Shown here one piece after another: positions 39,493-48,466 of a stretch of 64,000 nt of DNA. Source of the stretch: Agaribacterium sp. ZY112 (GTDB lineage Bacteria; Pseudomonadota; Gammaproteobacteria; Pseudomonadales; Cellvibrionaceae); the NCBI RefSeq assembly GCF_041346925.1, contig NZ_CP166840.1, positions 3,595,001 to 3,659,000 on the forward strand, in the 5' to 3' direction. Under the pieces are notes generated by a model, which worked only from the letters and a program-made list of their open reading frames with translations, searched no databases and was not told the DNA's origin. Numbering within the stretch: the first letter of the stretch is position 1; each line of letters begins with the position of its first letter. A program made the position numbers and the translations under genes.

Positions 39493-40157
39493 CGCTCGCC
39501 TTGTACTATGGTCGGCATCGGCTTATGCATCGCCAAGCCCAGCCAGATAAACCAAATAATCTGAGATATGCCAAAAATTTCTGTTAGCACTTGGGCGGGG
39601 TAAAGCGTTGCTATTCCGGCTACACCGACAAACAGGCCTAAATAGTTTAAGGCTTTTGTGAATAGCTTAGCTCGCAGAGCCGCAAGGCTTATCAAAACGC
39701 CCCATAGCCCACCAACTAATTCGTTGCCACCACCTAGGCTTTCAATCAAGGTACTTAGTATTCGCCATAGGTCTAAGGCTTGCTCGGCATCGGTATGACT
39801 GATATCTAAAACGGTTCTTAATCCTATCTGAGCAATAAAACCTGTCGCTATCAACAGCGCAGCCCATATCAATGCAAAAACGGTCGCAACACAGGTCAAA
39901 GCTTCAGCACCCTGATACAAACGCTGGTATAGACCTAAAGCCGTCAGCACCAAAACACAGGCAAAAAAGGTATACATAAGTAAACTAATCAAAGTAAAGC
40001 TAAGGGCTTGCTCTTGATAAAAAACCATCACCAACTCAGCACTGTGCTCATGAGGGAAAGACCAAAAAAGGCCGTAATACATAAAGGCGACGATATAAAT
40101 AAGCCCTAAGGCGATACATGCTTTAGCGGCGATACTTTGGAATATTCGACTATTCAT
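39489..40157 (-). CDS. DUF4386-like integral membrane protein
   Basis: The 222-residue protein has about six membrane helices with a charged middle loop and the pattern GGNELVGGLWGVLISLAALR typical of the DUF4386 family of uncharacterised membrane proteins. AGGAAG lies nine bases before the ATG. Its 3' end overlaps the converging AraC regulator by four bases. Nothing in the sequence reveals function. Confidence 0.7.
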   Translation of the reverse strand: MNSRIFQSIAAKACIALGLIYIVAFMYYGLFWSFPHEHSAELVMVFYQEQALSFTLISLLMYTFFACVLVLTALGLYQRLYQGAEALTCVATVFALIWAALLIATGFIAQIGLRTVLDISHTDAEQALDLWRILSTLIESLGGGNELVGGLWGVLISLAALRAKLFTKALNYLGLFVGVAGIATLYPAQVLTEIFGISQIIWFIWLGLAMHKPMPTIVQGER

Positions 40158-40512
40158 GATTACAGACTTCCTATTGATTCTTCGAGTACAGGTTTGTGTT
40201 TCTAATACACTTAATGAGCCTGCATCATAGTCTGACCAACCCAGCCAAAGCGCCTGTTCTGATAGGCCCGGACAAGCGAGCTTTATGCTTCAGCTATATC
40301 CCCTATATATACGCCACTTACGCTAGTACTTACGCCAACACTGTCCTACGTTAGCCCCTCCCTATAGAGTTAGACAGGCCTAGGGAGACGGACACCATCT
40401 AAAGCCTTAGATAGCCTTTAGATGACCACGTAGCGAATTCAGATAAAGGGTGGTGAAAAGCCGAGTCGCTCCTGTTAGGATGCGCAGCCTCAATCAACAA
40501 TACGCGAATACG
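40158..40512. other. Intergenic region without a recognisable gene
   Basis: No supportable frame is present between the DUF4386 gene and the glutaredoxin start. The sequence contains a GTG-led in-frame extension of the glutaredoxin frame (from 40450) that is not favoured as coding. No hairpin or RNA stands out. Confidence 0.45.
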
Positions 40513-40893
40513 ATGGTTAAACTCTTTTTTAAAGCGCTTCGCGCCATTCTTGGCCCCCTATTACTCTTGGCAGACAAGCTTCTTCCCCCAAAGAAGTTAG
40601 CTAGTAATAGCCTGAATCAAACAGCGTTAGAACAAAAAGCGGGTTCTTTGACTCTTTACCAATTTGCCTCGTGCCCTTTTTGTATCAAAGTTCGCCGCCA
40701 CGCCAAGCGTCTAGGCTTAAAACTTGAGACACGCAATGTCTTAAAAAACCAAGCTTGGCACAAAGAGTTAGAAGAAGAAGGTGGCAAGCGCAAAGTACCT
40801 TGCTTGCGTATTAGTGATGAGCACGGCGACACTCGCTGGCTCTATGACTCCAAAGCCATTAAAGCGTATTTGAGTCAAGAATTTGTTCTATAG
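40513..40893 (+). CDS. Glutaredoxin-like protein with a hydrophobic N-terminal segment
   Basis: The C-terminal 80 residues are a thioredoxin/glutaredoxin fold with the active-site motif CPFC and the following VRRHAKRLGLKLE, then KVPCLRI (cis-proline loop). The N-terminal stretch (KLFFKALRAILGPLLLLADKL) is hydrophobic and could anchor it to the membrane. The start at 40513 (MVKLFF) is chosen because related proteins begin here; the frame also extends to a GTG at 40450 and an ATG at 40480. No strong ribosome site decides. A hairpin follows the stop. Confidence 0.78.
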   Translation: MVKLFFKALRAILGPLLLLADKLLPPKKLASNSLNQTALEQKAGSLTLYQFASCPFCIKVRRHAKRLGLKLETRNVLKNQAWHKELEEEGGKRKVPCLRISDEHGDTRWLYDSKAIKAYLSQEFVL

Positions 40894-40907
40894 CGCAATG
40901 CAACACC

Positions 40908-40941
40908 TTAGCTTCGGCCACTGATTCAAGGCCGAAGCTAA
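40908..40941. terminator. Terminator-like hairpin between converging genes
   Basis: TTAGCTTCGGCC (40908-40919) and GGCCGAAGCTAA (40930-40941) form a perfect 12-bp stem with a 10-base loop. It lies between the glutaredoxin gene and the converging gene ending at 40971. There is no long T run on either side, so termination strength is uncertain. Confidence 0.65.
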
Positions 40942-40970
40942 ACGCCCCACACGGTTCTTGTCGGTTTATA

Positions 40971-41285
40971 TCAAAGTGAATCTAAGGCCTCATTGGCGTC
41001 GAAATGATGCAGCAACAGTTCGCTACCTAGCTCTTCGCCATCACAAACAATCACCGTTGATGCTTTAATCCAAGCACTGTTAGCATCGTCTTCAAATAAC
41101 GCTTTGCGTAACTCAGACCATAAAAGGCTAAGATCTTCGGTAAAGAAGTTTAGGTATAAAGCGCTGCTGCCCTCTTCCTTATCAACCTCTGGATAACGCC
41201 CAGCGCCTTTGCACAAGCGTATAATGCACTCAACATCACACAGTGTATGACGCTCTGGCTGCACTTGAATAATCAGACATTTCAT
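40971..41285 (-). CDS. Small hypothetical protein
   Basis: The 104-residue acidic protein (MKCLIIQVQPERHT) has no signal or membrane segment and no motif I recognise. The alternation of strands and helices suggests a small globular protein. The frame is well isolated, with a hairpin between it and the glutaredoxin gene. Function is unknown and it is called a gene mainly from codon use and lack of a competing frame. Confidence 0.6.
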   Translation of the reverse strand: MKCLIIQVQPERHTLCDVECIIRLCKGAGRYPEVDKEEGSSALYLNFFTEDLSLLWSELRKALFEDDANSAWIKASTVIVCDGEELGSELLLHHFDANEALDSL

Positions 41286-41413
41286 AATGATGAACCATCT
41301 TACTCTGTTAATGTTTTATCGAGACTTGGGTGAATAGCACCTGCTGTAAGCGCCGCAGATGCATCAATACATGTAAACTAAAATCAGGACCGCAATAATT
41401 AGGATTACAGTCT

Positions 41414-41686
41414 TTAAGACTGCTTAAGTTGCGCGCCACAAAAAGGACAATAATTTACAAGAATCATACTGTGATAAGTAATCTCACCCACATAGTCGGC
41501 CTCTCCCAAGTTGACCTCTGTTTCATCAGCATAATGGATGTTATGCAACTGCCAGCTATCAAAAGGCTCATCATGGGCTGTCACACAGTGCACGAGGCGA
41601 TCGGCCTTAGGGTGCTTGTTGGCAGAGCAACGATGTTCGTGATCGTACTCGCTGTCGGTGTTCTCACCTAGCTCAATTAAGTTCAT
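41414..41686 (-). CDS. Small hypothetical protein with a C-terminal CPFC motif
   Basis: The 90-residue protein contains C-P-F-C-G near its C terminus and further Cys and His upstream (HRCSANKH, HCVTAHDE), a possible zinc site. It has no signal or membrane segment. It lies 128 bases upstream of the 104-residue gene on the same strand. Function is unknown. Confidence 0.58.
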   Translation of the reverse strand: MNLIELGENTDSEYDHEHRCSANKHPKADRLVHCVTAHDEPFDSWQLHNIHYADETEVNLGEADYVGEITYHSMILVNYCPFCGAQLKQS

Positions 41687-41754
41687 AGTCGCTCCGTTAA
41701 ATTGGTGGTATCGATAATAAAGTACCGATACGGATGCCGAGCTTAACGTGTGAA

Positions 41755-42759
41755 CTAGTTTAAGTCAGCAACGGAATCACGTTCTTCAATTCTAGGTAAA
41801 AAGAGATGGGTGCGACTAGGTGGTGCTTCACTACCATCGGCTAACTTGATAGCCAATTCAATAGCATAGGCCGCCATCTCTTCAATCGGGTAAGTCATGG
41901 TTGTCAGCCTGGGCCGACAGGCGCGACTCACATAGAGATTATCAAAACCTACAACGCTGACATCTTCAGGTACTCGGATTCCTGCATCTTGCAAGACATT
42001 CATAGCCCCTACTGCCTGCATGTCGTTGTGACAGATAAGCGCGGTAAAATCAATGCCTCGCTTTAATAAGGCTCGCCCTGCGTCTGCGCCGCCATCTAAA
42101 TCGGTGGCAGTACGCACAACATCGCTCTCATCAAGCTCAATTCCAGCTTCGGCAAGAATCTGCCTAGCACCTGTTACGCGAGCCACGGCATCCTCTTCTG
42201 GAGCATCAGAACTGGCTATTGCAAACTTTCTATGGCCTTTTTCAAGTAAAAACTCGGTAATCTGGCGAGCCCCCGCCAAGCTATCTAGCCAAACACAACG
42301 CTCGGCAATATCAGCCACAAAACGGTTAATAAGAATCAAGGCGGGGTGTTTAGCAACCAATTCACACAAGGATTTTTCATCACTTTCTTTACTGTGCAAA
42401 ACCATCGCTGTACAGGCATGCTCTTCAAAAGAGGCAATGGCTTCACCCTCTTCTTGACTCAAACCCATGGAGTTACTGACCAACAAACGAAATTTTTGGG
42501 CCCGAGCTGCTTTTTCGGCACCACTTGTTAAACGACCAAAGAACGCAGGGCTCATATGTGGCATAACCACGCCTACGGTATTGCTTTTTTTACTGACGAG
42601 CGCACGAGCATTGGTATTGGGTCTGTAACCAAGCTCATCGATCACTGTTTTTACTTTAGCTCGGCAAGCATCTCCCACTTTGCCTGCGTCGTGAACCACT
42701 CTTGAAACCGTTGCTGTTGAAACACCAGCAACACGTGCAACATCTTTAATCGTTACCAT
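41755..42759 (-). CDS. LacI-family transcriptional regulator
   Basis: The 334-residue protein opens with the LacI helix-turn-helix (TIKDVARVAGVSTATVSRVVHD, hinge ARALVSKKSN) and continues with a periplasmic-binding-protein-like effector domain (VVMPHMSPAFFGRL, HNDMQAVGAMNVLQDAG, VSVVGFDNLY). Its closest look is to GalR/GalS-type proteins, but effector and targets are not evident. The neighbours are not a sugar operon; the sugar transporter at 20113-24686 and the galactan enzymes at 31763-36865 are 5-22 kb away. Regulation of one of them is possible. Confidence 0.92.
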   Translation of the reverse strand: MVTIKDVARVAGVSTATVSRVVHDAGKVGDACRAKVKTVIDELGYRPNTNARALVSKKSNTVGVVMPHMSPAFFGRLTSGAEKAARAQKFRLLVSNSMGLSQEEGEAIASFEEHACTAMVLHSKESDEKSLCELVAKHPALILINRFVADIAERCVWLDSLAGARQITEFLLEKGHRKFAIASSDAPEEDAVARVTGARQILAEAGIELDESDVVRTATDLDGGADAGRALLKRGIDFTALICHNDMQAVGAMNVLQDAGIRVPEDVSVVGFDNLYVSRACRPRLTTMTYPIEEMAAYAIELAIKLADGSEAPPSRTHLFLPRIEERDSVADLN

Positions 42760-42899
42760 TGGGCAGGTTTACCAAATTAATAAAGAGCCTAGCTTAGGCA
42801 GGCTCACATCTAGGCACAATAGCAGGCTTAACGCTAAGCGACCTAAATCAAACTCATCAAACGAAATCGAACAAGAATACAGCCAACAATCTATCGTTG

Positions 42900-43850
42900 C
42901 TATTTAGGCTTTTTAAAAAGTAAGGTCATGCGATTACTTTCGCCAATATCGCTGTAAGCTTGCTTTAAGGCCTCATCGTTAGCTGAGCTATAAAAGGAAG
43001 GCGGCAAGCGCCAAACATTGTCATCATCTTCAGGCTGATCTGCAGGGTTTTCATTGATCTTACTCTCAGCCAGCTTCACAAACCCCGCTTTTTCGAAGTC
43101 TTGAATAAGCTGCTCTTTATTCATATAACCACGAGAACCATTTGCCCACGCTAAGCTTTTATCCGCCGGTGCTTGGTGTTGTACCACCCCCACTACACCA
43201 CCTGGTTTTAACAGGCGAAAACTCAACGCCAAGGCATCATCATAAAAGCTCTGCTCTGGCTTTAATTTGTGCATATTGTGCAAAGCACGGATAAACAGTA
43301 CAGCGTCTATTTGGCCGTCGTAATAAGGGCCCATTGCACCTAGGTTAGTGCCAATAGCTTGGGGAGCATCGGATACAGCCCAAGTGCTTACATCAGATGA
43401 CCATTTCTGGGGCCACTCTTTACGCTTAGCGATAAACTCCTCGCTGGCCCAATCAAAAAAAGGCCAAATAGCGGCCGAATAATCAGCACCAATTAAGCGA
43501 CCTTCTTGGCCTAAATAAGGAGCAAGTATTTGGCTGTACCAGCCCCCACCGGGTAAAACTTCCACCACACTCATACCTGGCTGCAAGCCAAAAAAATCAA
43601 TGGTTTCTTTGGGATGGCGCCATGAATAACGTGCTTTTAGCTCATCGCTCTGTTCGCTTAAAATACGATCTAAGCGCTGTTCTTGGCTTTCTATTATTTG
43701 CGCTTTCTCAATTGGTTCATTATGCGTGCGCGTTTTTTCTTCTGGCTCTTTGGAGCAGGCAGATACAACAAGCACACTTATGAGAGACAAGCCAAATGTT
43801 AGAGACTTGAGTTTAAAAAAAGAGCAAAAAAGAGAAATTGGCGTATTCAT
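42900..43850 (-). CDS. Lipoprotein with a class I SAM-dependent methyltransferase domain
   Basis: Starting at MNTPISLF (43850), the first 32 residues form a lipoprotein signal ending at VSAC, so the protein would be envelope-anchored. The body is a methyltransferase fold with VEVLPGGGWYSQILAPYLG as motif I, IGADYS after it, and a later GGVVGVVQHQAP. It belongs to a group of predicted methyltransferases often annotated in envelopes of gammaproteobacteria. No substrate is evident. The longer frame upstream of 43850 has no good ribosome site. A cytoplasmic SAM-dependent fold outside the inner membrane is odd, because SAM is not expected in the periplasm. Confidence 0.75.
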   Translation of the reverse strand: MNTPISLFCSFFKLKSLTFGLSLISVLVVSACSKEPEEKTRTHNEPIEKAQIIESQEQRLDRILSEQSDELKARYSWRHPKETIDFFGLQPGMSVVEVLPGGGWYSQILAPYLGQEGRLIGADYSAAIWPFFDWASEEFIAKRKEWPQKWSSDVSTWAVSDAPQAIGTNLGAMGPYYDGQIDAVLFIRALHNMHKLKPEQSFYDDALALSFRLLKPGGVVGVVQHQAPADKSLAWANGSRGYMNKEQLIQDFEKAGFVKLAESKINENPADQPEDDDNVWRLPPSFYSSANDEALKQAYSDIGESNRMTLLFKKPK

Positions 43851-43970
43851 GTACACGTCCATGCTAGTGAAGACAAGCATGGAGCATACGCGCATAAGTC
43901 ACTGGGCTCAACAAGCCGATAAGGATCCCTTGAGGACTTAAATAAAGGCTACTTAACTAGGCTACATAAG

Positions 43971-45176
43971 TTAAAACAGCTCAATATCATCACCACTAAG
44001 CTGAGATTTACTGCAAGGCTGCTCGACATTAAGGCTCTCTTGCAGGATCTTATCTTGTTCGCTGGTAATCTTTTGTAATAAATCTAAAACATCTACTAAG
44101 ACTTTTTTAGTGTTAACGTTATTCTCTATACAAGCGGCGATTTTTTCTGATGCATTTTCAACTTTATCAAGCACCCAATCTTCTTGATCTTGTTCCATGC
44201 CCATATTTCTTAGCTCTAGGCTTAAGGTTGAAACCAAATCACTCATGGTTGAAGTAACAGTATTTAAATTACGGCTAAACGACTCATTGAGGGTATCTAA
44301 ACTCATGTTCACCGTCGCAATCGAGGCCGATAGCTCAGCCCTTTGTACACTTAAACCTCGCTCAGCATCTAATATTCGTACCTTTGTATCTGCCGCCCCC
44401 AGTACAAAAGGAATAACATCTTTAACACGGCCATATTTTGCACTGCCTACGGCCGGCATGTTTTTTACTAATAGAGCCGAATGTTTGTAGTTAACTTGTG
44501 TACGCTGGCCAAAATCGGAAAAACGTTGCTGGCTATGCAATAAAGTAAGCACATCGGCCTCTAAAGGAGGCACCGTTTCTTGGCTTGATGAATAAAATAA
44601 CGAACCCCGACGGGTGATAAACATCAAGGCCACGTGTAAATCGAGTTCATTGCAAAAGCGCAATAACTGCAAAGCCAGCTCATCGTAATCTTTAGCTAAG
44701 TAACTTAACTCGACAAAACGAACCGCCTTGCCAAGCTCAAAACTAGTCGCCATTGCTTCAACAGCAGTGGCCTGCGCGCTATCGGCAGAATCAACAAGCT
44801 GTCTGCGCTGCACACTCTGAGTAACCAATAAAGAAATTTTGGCAAAGAGCTCTTTCGCATCAAAGGGTTTAACAATGTAATCATCCCCTCCGACTTCATA
44901 TCCATGCAGACGCTCTTTAATGGACGAGTGCGATGAGAGAAAAACCACGGGGGTATCCATACAGTGCTCTAGATCTCGCAAGCGAGCACAAGTTTGATAA
45001 CCATTTAAACCAGGCATTTCAATATCAAGCAAGATAACACTCGGCTCAAGAGAGGCGGCTATCTTAACGCCCTCTTCACCACTACTGGCAAAGCTTAAGT
45101 CGTAATGCTCACCCAACAAGCGCCCCAACAAACGCTGAATGAGGCGGTCATCATCAATAACAAGGACAGATTCCAT
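43971..45176 (-). CDS. Response regulator with an unusual C-terminal domain
   Basis: The N-terminal receiver is complete: D8/D9/D10 acidic pocket, D51 phosphorylation site in LLDIEMPG, and K103 in IVKPF. After a linker, residues about 145-260 look like a GAF/PAS-type sensor fold, and the C-terminal part (about 290-395) is helical with coiled-coil character and no known output motif. No histidine kinase is adjacent, so the partner kinase is unknown. The output may be protein interaction. Confidence 0.85.
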   Translation of the reverse strand: MESVLVIDDDRLIQRLLGRLLGEHYDLSFASSGEEGVKIAASLEPSVILLDIEMPGLNGYQTCARLRDLEHCMDTPVVFLSSHSSIKERLHGYEVGGDDYIVKPFDAKELFAKISLLVTQSVQRRQLVDSADSAQATAVEAMATSFELGKAVRFVELSYLAKDYDELALQLLRFCNELDLHVALMFITRRGSLFYSSSQETVPPLEADVLTLLHSQQRFSDFGQRTQVNYKHSALLVKNMPAVGSAKYGRVKDVIPFVLGAADTKVRILDAERGLSVQRAELSASIATVNMSLDTLNESFSRNLNTVTSTMSDLVSTLSLELRNMGMEQDQEDWVLDKVENASEKIAACIENNVNTKKVLVDVLDLLQKITSEQDKILQESLNVEQPCSKSQLSGDDIELF

Positions 45177-45419
45177 CAGTCTCTCACACTCTCTAACACC
45201 AAAAAGCCAAGTACAACGGGCTCTTTGAGTCTAGACCAAGGCATTTAGGCTTGCTTGTTAGCGCGATGCGCATCCATTTTTAGATGTTTAAAATCAACAA
45301 ATCGTCGGCAAGGCAACTCGATTAGCTCGCGCTCAAGAGATAGACCCAGTAAGGATGAACAGAGCCTTAAGGCACAAAATAAAAGTGGGCTGGATAAGAA
45401 CAGATTTGCTGAGAACAAA

Positions 45420-45446
45420 ATATAGGGCTAAGCATTCGCCCTATAT
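45420..45446 (-). terminator. Intrinsic terminator after purU
   Basis: ATATAGGGC (45420-45428) and GCCCTATAT (45438-45446) form a perfect 9-bp stem; on the minus strand it is followed by TTTTG. It lies 9 bases beyond the purU stop codon. Confidence 0.8.
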
Positions 45447-45455
45447 CTTGGCTAT

Positions 45456-46328
45456 TTATTGACCGCGATTAAAGACCACGGTTTTACTGCCGTTAAGCAA
45501 AATACGCTGTTCGGCATGCCAGCGCACGGCTCGCAATAAGGTGACAGCCTCAATATCACGGCCAATTTCCACCAGCTCTTCTGGGGTTTGCGCATGATTA
45601 ACACGCTCAACACTCTGCTCAATAATCGGGCCTTCATCAAGCTCGGCAGTGACATAGTGAGCTGTGGCGCCAATAAGTTTGACACCGCGTTCATACGCTT
45701 GGTGATAAGGTTTAGCGCCTTTAAAGCCGGGTAAGAAACTGTGGTGAATATTAATTGCACGACCTTCTAATTTACGACATAAGTCATCAGATAGAATTTG
45801 CATATAACGCGCAAGCACAAGTAACTCAGCATCGGTATTTTGCATAAGCTCCAGTATTTGAGCTTCTTGATCAGCTTTGGTATCCGCTGTTATAGGTAAG
45901 TAGTGAAAAGGCAAACCATACCACTCGGTAATATCTCTTAGGCTATCGTGATTACTCACCACACCAACGATATCAACCGGTAAAGTGCCATTTTTCCAAT
46001 TATTAAGCAGATGATTTAGGCAATGCCCCCACTGGCTGACCGCCAATAAGACCTTCATACGTTTTTGACCGTTATGCATCTCCCAACACATATCATAACG
46101 CTCAGCAAGAGAGCGAAAGGCGGACTCAACAGAAGCGAGGTCTTTAGGGCCCTCTACCGATTCCAGTACGGTACGCATAAAAAAGCATTTGTTGGTGACA
46201 TCTTCAAACTGAGATGCCTCGCGAATGTTAAACCCTTGCAGGGTAAACAAATTGGCTACTGAGGCCACAATGCCTGGTTGGTCCTTACAGCTGAACTTGA
46301 GTACCAGCTCTTCAACGCGTTCGCTCAC
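45456..46328 (-). CDS. purU: Formyltetrahydrofolate deformylase
   Basis: The protein has an N-terminal ACT domain (KFSCKDQPGIVASVANLF) and a C-terminal formyltransferase-like domain with INIHHSFLPGFKG and ATAHYVTAELDEGPIIEQ, including the active-site Asn, His and Asp. It hydrolyses 10-formyl-tetrahydrofolate to formate for purine synthesis. The start is the GTG at 46328, with AGGA seven bases upstream, giving about 290 residues as usual for PurU. A longer frame to 46424 has no support. A terminator follows. Confidence 0.95.
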   Translation of the reverse strand: MSERVEELVLKFSCKDQPGIVASVANLFTLQGFNIREASQFEDVTNKCFFMRTVLESVEGPKDLASVESAFRSLAERYDMCWEMHNGQKRMKVLLAVSQWGHCLNHLLNNWKNGTLPVDIVGVVSNHDSLRDITEWYGLPFHYLPITADTKADQEAQILELMQNTDAELLVLARYMQILSDDLCRKLEGRAINIHHSFLPGFKGAKPYHQAYERGVKLIGATAHYVTAELDEGPIIEQSVERVNHAQTPEELVEIGRDIEAVTLLRAVRWHAEQRILLNGSKTVVFNRGQ

Positions 46329-46489
46329 AACTATTCCTACACTTAATTCAAAGTAAATAGAGATTGAAAATCTCAAAGCCAAGCATTGTACCTGATGCAT
46401 CAAGCTTGGTGCACATAAAGCCACATAGAGGAATCGTGTTATTGTTCACATGTTTTCTGCCAAAGTGCCTCACTCTTTGGATAAAACTG

Positions 46490-47287
46490 TTACGAGCGTA
46501 AGGTGGTCTCCATCACAGCATTCAAACCAGAGGCCCCAGCTAACGACCAAGCTCCATCAACAGGCAAAACAACGCCGCTAATATAAGTCGCCCATTCAGA
46601 GCTTAAAAACAGACAGGCATTGGCAATATCTTGGGCGCGACCTAAACGCTTTAGCGGCACACTTTGTCGAGTGAGCTCCTTCATTTTTTCATTGGTGGCC
46701 AAGCGTTTCATGCCCTCTGTATTTTCAATAGGGCCAGGCACTATGCTGTTTACGCGAATGCCTTCGCCACCCCACTCCAAAGCCAAGCTGCGCGTTAACA
46801 TATCAACTCCAGCTTTAGCTGCGCACACATGGCTTTGGCCCAGCATGGCCACAAACGCTTGTGGTGCACTGATATTAATAACACTGGCACCGGGTTTGTT
46901 AAGCAATGGGTAGGCATGATGAAGCACATTAAAACTGCCGTTTAAGTCAATATCGACCACCGACTTAAAGGCATTGCTCGACATGTCTCCAGCCAGTGCT
47001 GGAAAATTACCCGCAGCCCCACTAACCAGCACATCAAAAGCGCCCCACTGCGCGGCAATGTTCTGTAGGCCACTCTGAACCGCTTCACTATCTCTAACAT
47101 CCGCACTAAAACCACAGGCCTTTGCACCTAGCTCTTGTAAAGCTTTTACGGTAGCGTCAACCTTGCTTTGATCCCGACTGAAAACCGCCACCCTTGCCCC
47201 CGCCGTTGCAAAAGCCTCTGCAATACCACGATTGATACCACTCCTTCCACCCGCAATCACCACCACTTGCTCTGTAAAATCAAACAT
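46490..47287 (-). CDS. Short-chain dehydrogenase, 2,4-dienoyl-CoA reductase-like
   Basis: This 265-residue SDR has an N-terminal nucleotide-binding fold (VVVIAGGRSGINRGIAEAF) and the NNAG-equivalent SGAAGNFPAL, but the usual Tyr of the YxxxK catalytic motif is absent: the segment reads SHVCAAKAGVDMLTRS with the Lys kept. The same pattern, together with GNFPAL and IVPGPIENTEG, is typical of DECR2-type 2,4-dienoyl-CoA reductases, which reduce unsaturated fatty acyl-CoA intermediates. It lies 38 bases after an enoyl-CoA hydratase/isomerase-like gene and is probably in the same operon, which fits unsaturated fatty acid oxidation. Confidence 0.82.
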   Translation of the reverse strand: MFDFTEQVVVIAGGRSGINRGIAEAFATAGARVAVFSRDQSKVDATVKALQELGAKACGFSADVRDSEAVQSGLQNIAAQWGAFDVLVSGAAGNFPALAGDMSSNAFKSVVDIDLNGSFNVLHHAYPLLNKPGASVINISAPQAFVAMLGQSHVCAAKAGVDMLTRSLALEWGGEGIRVNSIVPGPIENTEGMKRLATNEKMKELTRQSVPLKRLGRAQDIANACLFLSSEWATYISGVVLPVDGAWSLAGASGLNAVMETTLRS

Positions 47288-47325
47288 AGCCCACTCTTAT
47301 TTCATTAACTCTTGCTGTTCCACTT

Positions 47326-48120
47326 TTAGTGTTTAGCTAAAAACTCGGCGGCTTTATCCTTAAAGCCCTTACTTGCTAGCAGCTCAACAAACTGATTTAT
47401 TTCCAAGCCCATGGCTTGATCAATGGCACTTGCATTGGCCGCTCTCAACAATTTATTTGAGCCATATAACGCCGTGAAGCTTAGGTTTTCTATCTGTTTA
47501 GCTGCGTTCAAAGCAGCTGTCTGAGCGCTGCCGGATAGATCATTAACCAGCCCCCACCTTAAGGCTTGCTCGGCACTAAAACACTGCCCAAGTATTAACA
47601 GTGCGTAGGCTCTTTGCTGGCCAACTAATTTGGGCAATAAATAAGAGGATGCGTATTCAGGGCAGAGCCCAAGCTTTACAAAAGGCATAGAAAAGGTCGC
47701 TGAATAATCAGCAAAAATAAGATCGCTGTGTAATAACAACGTTGCCCCTATCCCAATAACAAGCCCCTGCACGGCTACAAGTTTTGTTTTAGGGAAGTCT
47801 CGATAGCGGTAAAGGAAGCGAATTAAGGCATTACTAGACTTTGGCCCTAAGAGCACATCTGCGGTTTTAAATTCAACAGCGAGAAAATCACTAAGGTCAT
47901 TGCCAGAACAAAAGTGTTCACTGCTTGTCGTTAATAACATGCAACAAATAGAGACTTCGGCTTCAGCCCTGTCCATTGCCTGAATCAATTGCTCATACAT
48001 GGCTTGATTTAAGGCATTTTTCTTATCAGGACGATTTAAAGACACAACAAGACATGCACCTTGCTGCCGGGTGATGAGTAAGGGTTTGCTCTTAGTTTCA
48101 ATGACGGCGCTGTCTTTCAT
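47326..48120 (-). CDS. Enoyl-CoA hydratase/isomerase family protein
   Basis: Crotonase-fold protein of about 264 residues. LLITRQQGACLVVSLNRPDKKNALN, the oxyanion-hole segment HFCSGNDLSDF and GLVIGIGATLLLHSDLIFAD are typical. The second active-site region reads LGLCPEYASSYLLPKLVG with one Glu, as in Delta3-Delta2 enoyl-CoA isomerases (ECI2 type) rather than two-Glu hydratases. The start is placed at 48120 because AAAGGAA lies just upstream; a frame to 48198 lacks such a site. It precedes the dienoyl-CoA reductase-like gene by 38 bases. Isomerase activity is inferred. Confidence 0.82.
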   Translation of the reverse strand: MKDSAVIETKSKPLLITRQQGACLVVSLNRPDKKNALNQAMYEQLIQAMDRAEAEVSICCMLLTTSSEHFCSGNDLSDFLAVEFKTADVLLGPKSSNALIRFLYRYRDFPKTKLVAVQGLVIGIGATLLLHSDLIFADYSATFSMPFVKLGLCPEYASSYLLPKLVGQQRAYALLILGQCFSAEQALRWGLVNDLSGSAQTAALNAAKQIENLSFTALYGSNKLLRAANASAIDQAMGLEINQFVELLASKGFKDKAAEFLAKH

Positions 48121-48466
48121 TTCAGTTCCTTTACCCTTTAACACAGGCTCAAGCCCGTTCAGCAGGCCTTCTATTAAATAAGCCAAAACCTTGTTCATAG
48201 CTTAGACGAAAGCTGTTTTAAAAACGCCACCAAGCAAAATACAACCCTCGACACCTTGATACCTTGATACCTCGACCTAGATACCTAGAGATCCGTATGA
48301 AGGCGCCAAGGTTAAGAGCAAAGCGTGCTCAAACAGCACCCGTCAATGTGATATAACGAAGTAAGCCTAAGCTAATCACAAAGAATAGGCGTATTCGCCG
48401 CTCAAACCTTGCATCGACGGCCTGTGCCGCTACAATCCTCGGCTCGATAGACCGACAGGATTAGCC
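48121..48466. other. Intergenic region with short degenerate repeats
   Basis: The region upstream of argS holds no gene. It contains clustered copies of a GATACCT-type heptamer (near 48257-48285, in the pattern CCTTGATACCTTGATACC), which may be a degenerate tandem repeat. An AGGATTAGCC ribosome site precedes argS at its end. Confidence 0.5.
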
